This document shows, one piece after another, positions 43,501 to 52,700 of a stretch of 64,000 bases of DNA. The DNA comes from Trebouxia sp. TZW2008 (Eukaryota > Chlorophyta > Trebouxiophyceae > Trebouxiales > Trebouxiaceae). The translations under genes and the position numbers were made by a program. The notes beneath the pieces are model-generated. The model was not told the origin of the DNA, did not search any database, and was given only the letters and a program-made list of their open reading frames with translations. The stretch is taken from NCBI GenBank assembly GCA_002118135.1, contig BDIU01000154.1:62165-126164 (forward strand), written 5' to 3'. Each line of letters begins with the position of its first letter. Position 1 is the stretch's first letter.

Positions 43501-43811
43501 ACTACAGCGTGCATGTCAGCACCGATACTTTCATCTTCAGGAAATTGATGCTACTGGGGACTGCTGACATGCGTACAAGCCGCAGCCTAGATGCTATTCA
43601 GCATGCACTACATTTGTGACCATCATCATTTTGTGACATCAGCTGTGACTGTTAAGGTTGTATTTGGAAACTTGCTGCCTGACCTTCAGATAAGGATGAG
43701 CAGCACAAGGCTGCAGCAGCAGAGGCAAGAAGGATTCTGCAGAGCTGGGAATTCCCTGGGCCCAAGACAGGAGCCAAGCCAGTCAGCCCTTACTGGTTTG
43801 CACGCTCATAA
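34563..43811 (+). CDS. Large two-helix membrane coiled-coil protein, 903 aa
   Basis: Unrecognised. Sixteen exons keep phase: 34563-34928, 35129-35376, 35587-35651, 35740-35867, 36674-36895, 37605-37817, 38431-38565, 38886-39041, 39549-39737, 40417-40631, 41339-41535, 42027-42171, 42541-42610, 42729-42791, 43247-43424, 43690-43811. Residues ~98-120 are one hydrophobic helix (LTAALFGLFCLIALFLAALA); about residues 226-242 are a second (GICTLVAALVSSVVWW). Then come some 450 residues of heptad-like coiled coil (SLTSLKEQLASMRKVHEQLE; ALHEREEDCKTLEAAIDSLQ; VQELTQRLTAAQADIASLQ), an acidic linker (LVDDSDEEERLAL), a Ser/Thr/Pro/Ala-rich low-complexity region, and a compact C-terminus (VMDACTRHGQWHLVAFLREM) ending PVSPYWFARS. 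The arrangement suggests a tether or organelle-surface scaffold; this is inference only. At least seven of its exons have decayed partial copies nearby. Confidence 0.78.
34984..35055 (+). repeat. Degenerate TATGC/TGTGC pentamer repeat
   Basis: Runs of 'tgctatgc', 'tgctgtgc' and 'ctatgcaatgc' in the first intron of the 903-aa gene. Confidence 0.8.
36310..36673 (+). repeat. Two ghost copies of the coiled-coil exon 36674-36895
   Basis: 36478-36623 is nearly identical to 36674-36820 and includes its 'tgttgtgtttcag' acceptor; it lacks a donor (ctgctgcag followed by tc). If used, it would read through intron into a TGA, making it a potential alternative terminal exon. 36312-36437 is an older copy with a deletion. 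The period is 196 bp. The intron between the copies is also near-identical, so the last duplication is recent. Confidence 0.92.
37303..37397 (+). repeat. Short tandem duplication, 'catgagaaagccacaaaga' unit
   Basis: 'atgagaaagccacaaagaga' at 37311 recurs at 37357, each followed by 'tcagccatgttggctgggta'. The ~46-bp unit is in an intron of the 903-aa gene. Confidence 0.9.
37446..37560 (+). repeat. Ghost copy of exon 37605-37817 acceptor end
   Basis: 'gggtgaggatgacatttctg' with its TAG acceptor recurs as 'gggtgaagatgacatttctg' at the live exon. The copy soon shifts frame and reaches TGA. Offset is about 160 bp. Confidence 0.88.
38243..38350 (+). repeat. Ghost exon carrying a perfect foldback insertion
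   Basis: 38257-38350 copies 38412-38492, the 5' end of exon 38431-38565. Inside it, the bases ggcagacatggagac (38278-38292) are followed 14 bases later by their exact reverse complement (38307-38321). That second arm is absent from the live exon, so it was added within the copy. Confidence 0.9.
40201..40290 (+). repeat. Ghost copy of exon 40417-40631 acceptor end
   Basis: 'gcccagctggggtgggcgga' with a TAG acceptor at 40205-40207 matches 'gcccagctaggggcggcaga' at the live exon; 'gagcaggagatcatg' follows in both. Flanking bases 'gggcaggtggctggggtgat' (about 40319) match 40492-40511. Confidence 0.88.
40680..40920 (+). repeat. Two ghost copies of exon 40417-40631 donor end
   Basis: Copies at about 40690-40767 and 40853-40918 match the exon's last ~75 bases and keep GT after 'tatgaatg' / 'tgtgaacg'. 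Together with the upstream acceptor ghost, this exon is flanked by copies of both its ends. Confidence 0.88.
41130..41270 (+). repeat. Ghost copy of exon 41339-41535
   Basis: 'gtgccaagcaagagcggcct' and about 120 following bases nearly match the live exon, with a 'catgcag' acceptor. A 1-base length difference after the acceptor would shift the frame, and no matching donor remains. Offset is about 207 bp. Confidence 0.88.
43117..43185 (+). repeat. Ghost copy of exon 43247-43424 acceptor end
   Basis: 'cagaagctggcagtgaagcg' occurs at 43122 and 43244; about 45 bases match before divergence. Offset is 122 bp. Confidence 0.9.
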
Positions 43812-45197
43812 GATTTCTTGACAATGGTGGCTCAAAGAGTGCAAAGGCGGCTCAAAGAGTGCAATGGCAGCAGATCAAGCACAGGCAGTGCTAGCCTCTT
43901 GAGAGACACCAATGTGGGTGTCACACCTGCCATTTTTATGAAAGCTGTTGAAGGTCTTTGGCTCTTCCCAGGTGTCTATGTTGTGGTTGCTAGTTGATAC
44001 TGTAGCCATTGAAGCAGACTGTGAAGTATGAGATCACTGTAATGCGTGTCAGTTTGATTGAGGCAGCACAGCTTGACACAAAAGAGCATTATCTGTGGTG
44101 TCAGCTGCAGTTAAGTAAGACTTGTCATGCACATGTGGACTGTTCTGCAAGCATCACTTGCTGCAAGTGGCCAATTGCCAGCATGGCTTTAAAGAGCAAC
44201 AGAGCATACGCAAAACCGTATGCTCTGTGGTAAAACCCCAAGGAGGGGGGGTGTGGGGCTTTACCAAGGTGAGATGTAGACACATTAGAACTGTTATTAT
44301 GACCGTGATTTATGCTATGGTCGATCTTGCCTTCAAGCTGCTCTTGCCAATGCTGGTTCTCCACAACTTGCAGGAGTATCACGCAGTTCACGGAATAAGC
44401 CAATGCATCAAGTTACTGCTCCATCTCCTCTTGCTTTTTGACGTTGGATTCAATTGCTTGCGTCCAAATTTAGAGGTGTCACTATGCCTTGACCTGCTTT
44501 GCTGCATCAATATGCGACAACGGTCTTTCAAAGATGTATTTGCATGTGTGCAACATACTGAACAGCGCAAACAGGTGAAAATGATTAAGCATGCCACCTT
44601 AAAGCCCATCACTGGGCGTCTAAAAAGATTTGACCTAGTCACAATTGATCTGTGACCAAGGTGTCAAGCATCAGCTGATGCCAGAAGAAGAAGCACTGTC
44701 ACATGCTTTGCGAATGTTAGGCTCTGAAACCAATGGCGACTGCAGCGACGAGGTCATGGAGACGTGAGCGCAGCGATCTGTACCGTCATTTGCGACCTTC
44801 CTTTCGCTGAAATCGCGCGCAAATCCCGTCTCGACGGCGTCCACGAAGCGAAATTCCTGCGGGGCTATTCGTATAAGACTGCGTAGCTTGTGGTGCAACC
44901 CTTGTGGCACTTGGAGGTTCTGACGCTGGTGGCCAGATCTACACATCGACATGTCACATATCACCATGGACAGCGTTCATACTGCGCCGTGCACGTAAGC
45001 CCACCAGCGCGCATGAGGCTAGGCAGGCCGTGCAGACACTGTTTTCCTTTGTGAGCCTATTTGACCAGGATGTTCGGTACAGGCGACAAGCATGGGGATG
45101 TCAGAGGCTTGCCACACCCCACACAAGAGCCCTCAGAAGACTGCAGCGCCGCTGCAAGCCGGTCGCTAGACCCATCAGAAACTCGAGTCAGACCAGC
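43812..45197. other. Intergenic with two adjacent hairpins
   Basis: About 1.4 kb between the 903-aa gene and the armadillo gene. The only structures I see are an 11-bp perfect hairpin (44200-44210 / 44217-44227, loop caaaac), immediately followed by a 12-bp hairpin with one mismatch (44228-44239 / 44255-44266) containing a G-run. 43831-43870 has a short tandem 'ggctcaaagagtgcaa'. A structured RNA or cruciform is possible but unsupported. Confidence 0.5.
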
Positions 45198-47420
45198 ATG
45201 CGGATGGCAGGATCTCAGACGCAACCATTCCCAACCATTGGCCCAAAGTTGACAAGTCAAGATATTATAAATGGTTACAATGAGAGAAGCAGATCAATGG
45301 ATCCGCAAATGTTGGTGAGTTGCCACCTGCTCCGCACACAATCAAGTCACATTCCAAGCTGCTTGCCCTGTGCTGATCTGTGCATCCATGCAAACAAAAA
45401 GACCTGAGCATTGCTGTCAAATCATCCCTGTTTGCTTTTACTGTATGCTGAGACAGCTTGATTTTGCAATCATCAGAACCAAAGCAAAGCTGTCGGACAC
45501 CCTGTGCAGGAGACCGTGAAGCAAAAGATGCTTACGCTTCCTTTCAGCACCACTGTCTGTTGTTCCACTCAACAAAATACAATCAAATCTGTTCGAAACT
45601 TTGTGCAGGAGACCTTGAAGGAAATGATGGTTGTGCGACGAAAGGTTATGGCAAGGCCTGGAATGTTAGCTTTGCTGGTCAAACAGATGCGCACAGCCAG
45701 CATTGACGAGCAGCTGAAAGCGACCGAGATGGTATTTTGTGTGGTTGGTCAAGGCCCTGCTAGGGACCCTATGACAACAAGGGAGGTATGACCTCTTTAC
45801 TGCAAGAGATTGAGTTTTCGAGATTCAGTGCAAGAGATATGGTGTTACTTGTGCAACAGATTCAGTGCAAGGGAGGGTTTGAAGTCAAGCCTTATGCCAT
45901 GAGCAAGGGATGCATGCACCACTATCACAGCAGAAAAAGGCCTCAGGCAAGCATGTGAGGAGGTGCTTGTGCAACCCTTTGCAGCATGCGGGTGTGTTGT
46001 AAGCACTTTTGCCAGACCATCAGACATATTGTCACTGCAAGTCAGTAACAGCGCATTTTTGTGAGCAAGTGGTTTTTGAGGCAATTCATTGCTTCTGTAC
46101 GTACCTAGCAGAGTTGTCAAGCCTCACCAGAAAGCATGTACTGTGCAGGCCATGAATCTGGGCCTTTTGCCCTCAATACTGGGCGCCATGCAAGACATTC
46201 TCAACAAGCCTGGAAGCACAGTCCGCCAGGATACAAAGCTGCAAGCGCTGTTGAAACTGCTGCTGTCAATGCTGGCTCAGCTCACAGTTGAGACAGAGGG
46301 AGATGACGTAACAGTTGCTCAGGCAGTTACAGCACAAGGCGGTGTCAAAATGCTGCACCGTCTGTTCCCTGTCCTAACAGGCGACAACAGCCAGCAGAAC
46401 CTGGTCAGCATGCTTTGGCATTGGACAACCCTGGATGAAGACATTAGGCAGAAGATCCTGGACGAAGGCATTGCAGAGCTCCAAGTTGAGTTGCTGGGCC
46501 CAAAGCACTCGATGGCTCAGCGAATCAAAGCTGCTGAGCAGCTCACCGCCTTTGTGACTGTGCCTGATCAGCGAGCGCGTGAGCAGCGAGTGCCTCAGCA
46601 ACAACAGCCTCAGCCTGAGCAAGATGTCGTCACTGAGTTTTTTGGTGATGCTCGCCTTGCATCCAACCTGGTCTATTGTGGCGCACCAATGCCATTAGTC
46701 AGCATGCTCAAACAAGGCGGTCAGCATGAATCGATTCGCAGCGCAGCCGCACATGCGCTTGCTGCCCTTGCCACATGTGCTCCTGACCAAAAGATGAAGA
46801 TCATGGCGGCTGGAGTGTTTGAGCCACTAGTTGCAATGCTGAGCAAGTCAGAACCAGAGAACGTGAGAGAAATGGGCGCTGTGCTGATGGTGACCTTGCT
46901 TGCTGGAGAGCCAAAGGAAGCCACAGTGCATGCAGCGGTCGAAACTGCAGTCCAGTTCGCTTCTTATGGGGCTATCCCTCCATTGGTTGAGATGCTGGAC
47001 CCTGTTAACCCGCCCGGCACGCGAATGGTTGCCATGACTGCTTTGCACATTCTGGCTCACACCTTTGATGACCGTATCAAGAAAGCGCTCGTAGGAGCAG
47101 GGATCATTGAGCAGGCAATGGAGATCACAGGAATGCTGACTGGCAGGTTGGACTTTGATCCCTCATTCAATGACATAGAAATGCCTGCGATCTTGGACCT
47201 GAAAATGAAATCAGCAGAGATTCTTGCCATGATCGCTGTCGACAATCCGGAGAACACCAAGTTGTTGGTGCAAGCTAATGCTATAGAAGACATGGTTTTG
47301 GCTACTTCAAGTGATGATATCCCTGATGAGCAGAAGCAGCCGCTCATGAGAATGCTTGCGAACCTGTGTGGCAGTAGTGAGGAGGTTCTTGGTATCATCA
47401 CCACTATGATGAATCAGTAG
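45198..47420 (+). CDS. Armadillo-repeat protein, ~521 aa
   Basis: Exons 45198-45314, 45609-45785 and 46149-47420 join in phase. The large last exon encodes a series of ~42-residue helical repeats of armadillo type: LLSMLAQLTVETEGDD then AVTAQGGVKMLHRLFPVL; NLVYCGAPMPLVSMLKQGG then HALAALATCAPDQKMKIMAA; GVFEPLVAMLSKSEPENVRE; ASYGAIPPLVEMLDPVNPPG then ALHILAHTFDDRIKKALVGA. A Gln-rich loop (RVPQQQQPQPEQD) interrupts the repeats. No U-box, F-box or importin-beta-binding region is seen. The first exon start is uncertain: ATG 45198 is used, but the frame is open upstream. A ghost of the exon 2 acceptor lies at 45502-45530. It is probably a protein-interaction scaffold, cytosolic or nuclear. Confidence 0.82.
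45502..45545 (+). repeat. Ghost copy of armadillo-gene exon 2 acceptor
   Basis: 'gtgcaggagaccgtgaagca' at 45504 mirrors 'gtgcaggagaccttgaagga' at 45603. The ghost runs out of frame soon after. Offset is about 99 bp. Confidence 0.8.
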
Positions 47421-48110
47421 GTTTACTGTTATCAAGGAAATTGACACACATGTTCAAACAGCATTGTTGTATCAGCTTAGTCGTGTCTACAGTGCTTTCT
47501 TATGACACCACAAATGTCTTGACTCGTCTGATGTGGGGTCAAATTACCCGATGTTGCGTTTGTGCTGTCATTTGGTACATGTATATTCATCAGGATTAAT
47601 ATTGGTAGTTTAGCAGGCCATGAAAGTGTCGAATTATGCGTCAATTGCAAATTGCTTGATGACCCAAAGCGGACTTCACAGGTGCAATGATCTGTGAGTG
47701 AAGGTTTGGGTGTCCTAAACCGCACTTCTTGTCACCATGTTGATGGCATGATACAGACCGACAGGTCACTCGGCTACCTATACAAACCATTTTGCTGCTT
47801 TTGCATGAACTGAACAAAGTTCAGACAGTTTGGATGTCATGTGTCATCATGATGGCAGCTCTGGCCCAGTATCTCATTGTTTATAACATGTTATGTCACA
47901 TTTTGCCTTCAGCAAGACTTGCATTGCAGCATTCATCATGTCGACAGCTCAACAACACATCTGAAGCCAACACTAGCCTGGTGATTGGCCAGATGCTCAT
48001 ACATTCTAGCCTCCTCATCAAAAGGCTGTGAAAGGCTCAAGTCCAGCAAAATCTGCTCGACTTTGTCAACATTGCCTGTCCCGCGCGTAGGACTGCCAGT
48101 GGTCTTGGCT
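47421..48110. other. Intergenic, convergent armadillo / FUN14
   Basis: About 690 bp of 3' flanks for two convergent genes, with no coding signal found. Confidence 0.5.
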
Positions 48111-49477
48111 TCAGAACTTGAGACCAAGACCGAAACCCAGGCAGAAGCCACTAATGCTTGGAAGCCCCTACAGCATGATGTGCCATGTGAATCACAAGAC
48201 AGTCTCTATGCACTTGGGGTTTGATGCAGCAGACTTGGAGTATCTGCATGATGAAGATCACAGCACAACAGCTCATCGCCTTTTGGAATGTGCGGAAGCT
48301 GCATCAAAACATGACATGGAGTGCCAACCTGTGATAGCACTGCCAAAGAGCTGCCAATGATGTCACTCAGATCTGAAGATCCAAATTGCCTGCACCGCGG
48401 CAACTCCTGTTGGCTTTCTTGACATCAGTGCAAATGCTAGATTTGACAGCTTCTGAATGCACACTCTGAGCATCTTGATGATACAAAAAAGTGCTATAGC
48501 TACATTGACAACTCTTTAGCTTACCCGTCCTGGTTTACATCGCACAGTCTCAGGATGTCTTCATGGATCTTTGACCACTGGACTGTGACAAAACCTCCAT
48601 ATGCCAGTAGCTACTGCAGTCAATGCTCTTGTCACGAGGTGAACAGTGCAGCCAGCCAGCATCATACACAAAATATACCCACCTGAACCACGGCAAAAGT
48701 TGTACCAAGACTGATGGCAACAAATCTTCCTATTGCCTGCATGACAGGTACAAACAAATCAGAAACTAATGACACCATGAGAGCATATCAAGAAGGACAC
48801 AGGTCACTCTGACAGACTTGAAGTTGCACATCAAACAGAGAGATAAGCAACTGATAGACTTGAGCTTAGTCACAATCACAAGCTGAAAGTGCTGTACAGG
48901 ATGCTCTGATGCAAGCAGTGACCTTGAACGCCACGGCGCATACAATTCCAACAAGTCCGCTGAAGCCAAGATTCTGCAGAACTGGCCATGCCAGATCACT
49001 CCATTGCGTGGCATACTGGTTGATTTCAGGGTTCTGATTCCAGCCATGAGGTTGACGTCTGCCACGTCCCCTGTTGGGGGATGCTTGAGCCTGAGCTGCT
49101 TGGTAAGCAAAAAGCAGAGACAAAAAGCATAGTCCTATACGCCTTGAGCCTCCACCTGCAGCTTCAAAAAGCTGTAGCAGGTGTTGTGGGGTTCTAGGAA
49201 AGTTGTACGAACATGCATCATCACCATCTGAGTTCCACCATCTGCCGATCCTTACGTCGCCGCCACCGCTTCCTCCTGCGCCTCCGCTGCCGGATCCGGA
49301 GCACAAGGAACTTAAAGGATGAGAAGCGCTATATGGGCGACGCGGTTGTCGTGCTGAAAAGCAGCAGGGACGCAACGCTGCTCTCCTATATGTCCCTCTG
49401 AACAAGCACGATCTGCCGAAATTCTTTGATGAGGGACCTGCACCTAGCGGGTTGGATCCCAACGTGGCATATTTCAT
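48111..49477 (-). CDS. FUN14 domain protein, probably plastid-targeted, 270 aa
   Basis: FUN14 proteins are small polytopic membrane proteins of mitochondrial outer membranes or plastids. Minus-strand exons 48923-49477, 48683-48736, 48525-48610, 48329-48389 and 48111-48167 join in phase. The leader (about residues 1-65, RGTYRRAALRPCCFSARQPR) is Arg/Ser-rich and acid-poor, like a transit peptide. It is followed by Gly-rich and variable sequence, a hydrophobic stretch (IGLCFLSLLFAYQAAQAQA), then the FUN14 domain: NLGFSGLVGIVCAVAFKAIG, FVAISLGTTFAVVQLLAYGG, VTVQWSKIHEDILRLCDVNQ, DG, and the terminal GLPSISGFCLGFGLGLKF. The DVNQDGQFGSSDL segment resembles an EF-hand-like loop found in plant members. 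The final 19-codon exon was accepted because it completes the family's Gly-rich last helix. Its 5' end is less than 300 bp from the mobile-element island. Confidence 0.88.
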
Positions 49478-49760
49478 CTTCACGTGGTTGCATTGCTTGC
49501 ATGCGCTCGGTGATGCCTTACATGCATTTTTCTTGCCTTGGACAGTCCCGCTAGATCGAGCGTTTCAGCACATACGACCGGGGCAACTCTATCCAAATTA
49601 CTCGACACCCCTTATTCGAATTTGGTTGTACCACCGCTACACTCCGAGAGTTCCCGAAAACGGTTGGTCGTATCGGTCGGCTCATATGAGCGCTCATATG
49701 AGGCGCAAAATCTGTGCCATTATACGACAGCCTGATCGCAACGCAACCGCAACAACCGGC
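49478..49760. promoter_or_regulatory. Divergent gap, FUN14 / recombinase-like gene
   Basis: 283 bp. A likely boundary between host DNA and the mobile island. 49677-49701 holds the direct repeat tcggctcatatgagcgctcatatgag, whose core is palindromic (ctcatatgagcgctcatatgag). It may be an element end or binding site. Confidence 0.5.
49679..49701. repeat. Palindromic tandem CTCATATGAG site
   Basis: Two copies of the 10-bp palindrome ctcatatgag, separated by cg, form a larger perfect palindrome of 22 bp. It lies about 60-85 bp upstream of the recombinase-like start. It may be an operator or recombination site. Confidence 0.75.
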
Positions 49761-52700
49761 ATGGTTCTTTCGCCAAGGAGCGCTGAGATGGCCACTAGAT
49801 CTGCGACAGCTCGCCTCGAAAAGCGTCGCGCTGAGCTTGATAAGCTGCAAACCACCTCACAGGCCTTCAAGGAAGCCAGAAGCGTCGTGCCTCGAGGCAC
49901 AGGCGTTGACAAGCTCTGGTTCAAGTCAGGGCAGTACTGGGGAAAAGCTTACACGATCGGCTTGATCCTCAAGCATGAGGGTCTGCCGATAGCAGCTGAC
50001 GACCCCTGCTTTGAGCTACCTTCTCACTCCAACCAAAAGAGGGCCTATGACGAGATGCAAGCTGCTTCGCAAGCGCCTGCGCCAGAGGAGCAGCCACGCA
50101 AGAAGCCTGCCGTCACTGTCGAGTGAGGTTTTTTTGCGCACGCTGCTTTACGCAGCTTGCTTTTTTTGCCCAAGACAACCATGTCAGTCTGTTTGCTGTG
50201 CAGGGAGCCGCTTGTGCTGGAAGATGCTCAGGTGCTTGCGGCTATGGAGGCAACTGCAGAGCCCTTGCCGCTGAAGCCAGGAGAGTGGCAAGGTTGTGTG
50301 TCTGCTGCGACTGAAGCTGCGCTGCGGGAAGCCATCAAGCAGACTGACAAGCAAGGCCCTCTTGCGAACCTGCCTTACAGCATAGACACAAGGCCCATCA
50401 GCGAGCAGCGCGCAGAGTGAGTTGCTCACAGCCGAAGACTCTTGCTTTGGATACACAGATGCAAAGTGCTAACTTCTTGACATTTCTTGCAGTCCTGCCT
50501 TTTCCAAGGAGGACAAGGACCTGATGCTCTTGTATCAGAAGCATGGGGAGAACCTGGAGACAGACCCGCCTACATATGGCTGTCTACATCCCAGATGGCA
50601 GAAGCAGCATAAGGACAAGCAGCTGTCCAAACATGAGTGGTCAGCCCTGTGGCAGATTGAGCAGTGCTCTTTCAAGCCCATGAAGGCTAAGTCTTCAGGC
50701 CACATGACTACACTTGATAAGTGGACGGTGAGCTGCAAGAAGTTGACTGCATACCTGTGATTTGCTTGCTACAAGGCAAACAGTGCCCATGGTGATTGGT
50801 TTGGCAGCTGAACACTTTTATCATGCAGACAGCGCAAGATATAACTGCTATATTTGTAATACCCGTGCCTGCGCAACAAAGCAAGATCCTTCTTTCTTTT
50901 TGATGCTCTAGCTTTAGCTTGCGGAGTCAGATGCTTGCGCCTGCTCTTGCTCTGTCTTGACGACATGCCGATGTTTACAGTTTCAGACAATTGTTTCTCT
51001 GTGAATAAACAGAACTAAAGTGGACGGTGAGTCCTTACAATGCATTCATGCAGTCTTCTAATTGTGACAAGCCATCAATGGCTGCTTGCACGTGTTCTTG
51101 GAGACGCTGTCTTTTGCCTTCATTAAGTCTTGTGATGTGATCAGTGTCTTCAATGTTCTCTGTAGCCACTTCCATGTCTGTGATCAGCACAGTGAGCAAG
51201 TCTTCCAGAGTTGTTTCAACCATCATCTCTTCAGGTGGGATTACTTTAATTACTTTACTCATAGAACAGCTCTAGAGGCAAACCCCTTTTTTAACCTGAC
51301 ACTCAACGCAGGCTTGGTGTGGCCAGCATCACCAAGGGGATTTGTCTGCAACACCAGACAAATTTGAGGCCTTTGCAACTCACCTGTGCAAAGGGGTGCT
51401 GTCCTCATCATGGATAGAGGTTGGCCGCTACTACCAGAATGCTGTCAGCTCTATCTACAGAAAGCTGCTGCAGCGGCATGGATATGCTGAGCCAGACTAC
51501 AACCCCCTCAAGTCACAGCAGCACCGTCAGCGCAAGGCCCAGCTCAAGCAGCTGCACCAGACAAGGGTTGGCTGGTGAGTCCTTGTTGCCATTGCTGACT
51601 GCTACATGCTACATGTGGTTTCTGGCTTGCACTGAGTGTCGGTCATGTGCTGCAGGAAGCTGGCACCAGCAGATGAGTACAGGATCTCTCTAGAGGAGAT
51701 GCAGAGGGTGAACACAGCAGTATTTGACATAGCAGACCCTGCCAAGGCCTTGCAACTGGGCACCTTTGTGGCCATGATCAGCACCCTGATACTTCGCCCC
51801 AGCCAGGGCTGCAGGCTGACAAGATATGGCCTGAGAGTCTCCAAAGGGTTTGAGGCAAGCACCTCTTTTGGGCATGTGGAGCTTGTCAATGTGGTCAGCA
51901 GGGGGCAGAACAAGTCAGGCAGCACAATCGATGAACACCTGTTCATGATGCACCAGTTTGACCCAACAGCATTTAATGCTATCTGGTGGCTTTCAGCTCA
52001 GGATGTCTTCCTGAATGATGTCAAGATGCCCCAGCAGCCGTATACTGCACAGGATGGTCCCTTCTGTGGGCAGCAGGCTCAGAGCTTTGTGGAGATGGCA
52101 GCAAAAGGCATGACAGATGCAAGGCCAGAATCGCTTCCAGGTTTCCCTCAGGCCAGACAGGCAGGGCAGCAGCGCCCTGTTTTTGGCAGGATACCTGTGC
52201 TCCCCAGATCAGATGACATCACTCAGCATTGCAACAGCAACGGCCTTGCTCAGTCTCTCTTGCTGCCCCTACTGCAGCGCATTGGAGTCAAAGGTCCAGA
52301 TGCAGAGAGGTTGTGTGATGACGTGCTATGCAAGCTGTTCAGGAACGGCAAGTGCTGCTTGCACAAAAGCAACGGCACCACTGACGAGGTCCTGTCCAGA
52401 AAGAGCAAACATCAGCAGAAGGGGCAGTCTTTGGCCACGGTGCGCTATGGTAACAGGGATGCCCCAGAATCGCTCATCATGCAAGATGCTTGGTATTCAA
52501 CTGTGAAGGAGGATGCTCAGGGCAGCAGAGGGTGGAAGAGCACACACGTGCCTACCTATGAAGTTCTGGACAGTGAGGCAAGTCTGTTCTGTGAAGCTGG
52601 CTTTTGACAAGCATTGTATTTTCTTGCATTCCATACACTAGCCACCGACACTAGCACCTGTGATTGCAATGCAGTACTTGAGCCAGAAAGGTGGCCAGTA

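Noticed and set aside
44671..44967. Minus-strand frame of 98 codons upstream of the armadillo gene
   Set aside because: No motif, no splice partners, and GTG/TTG-type start only; more likely promoter DNA.
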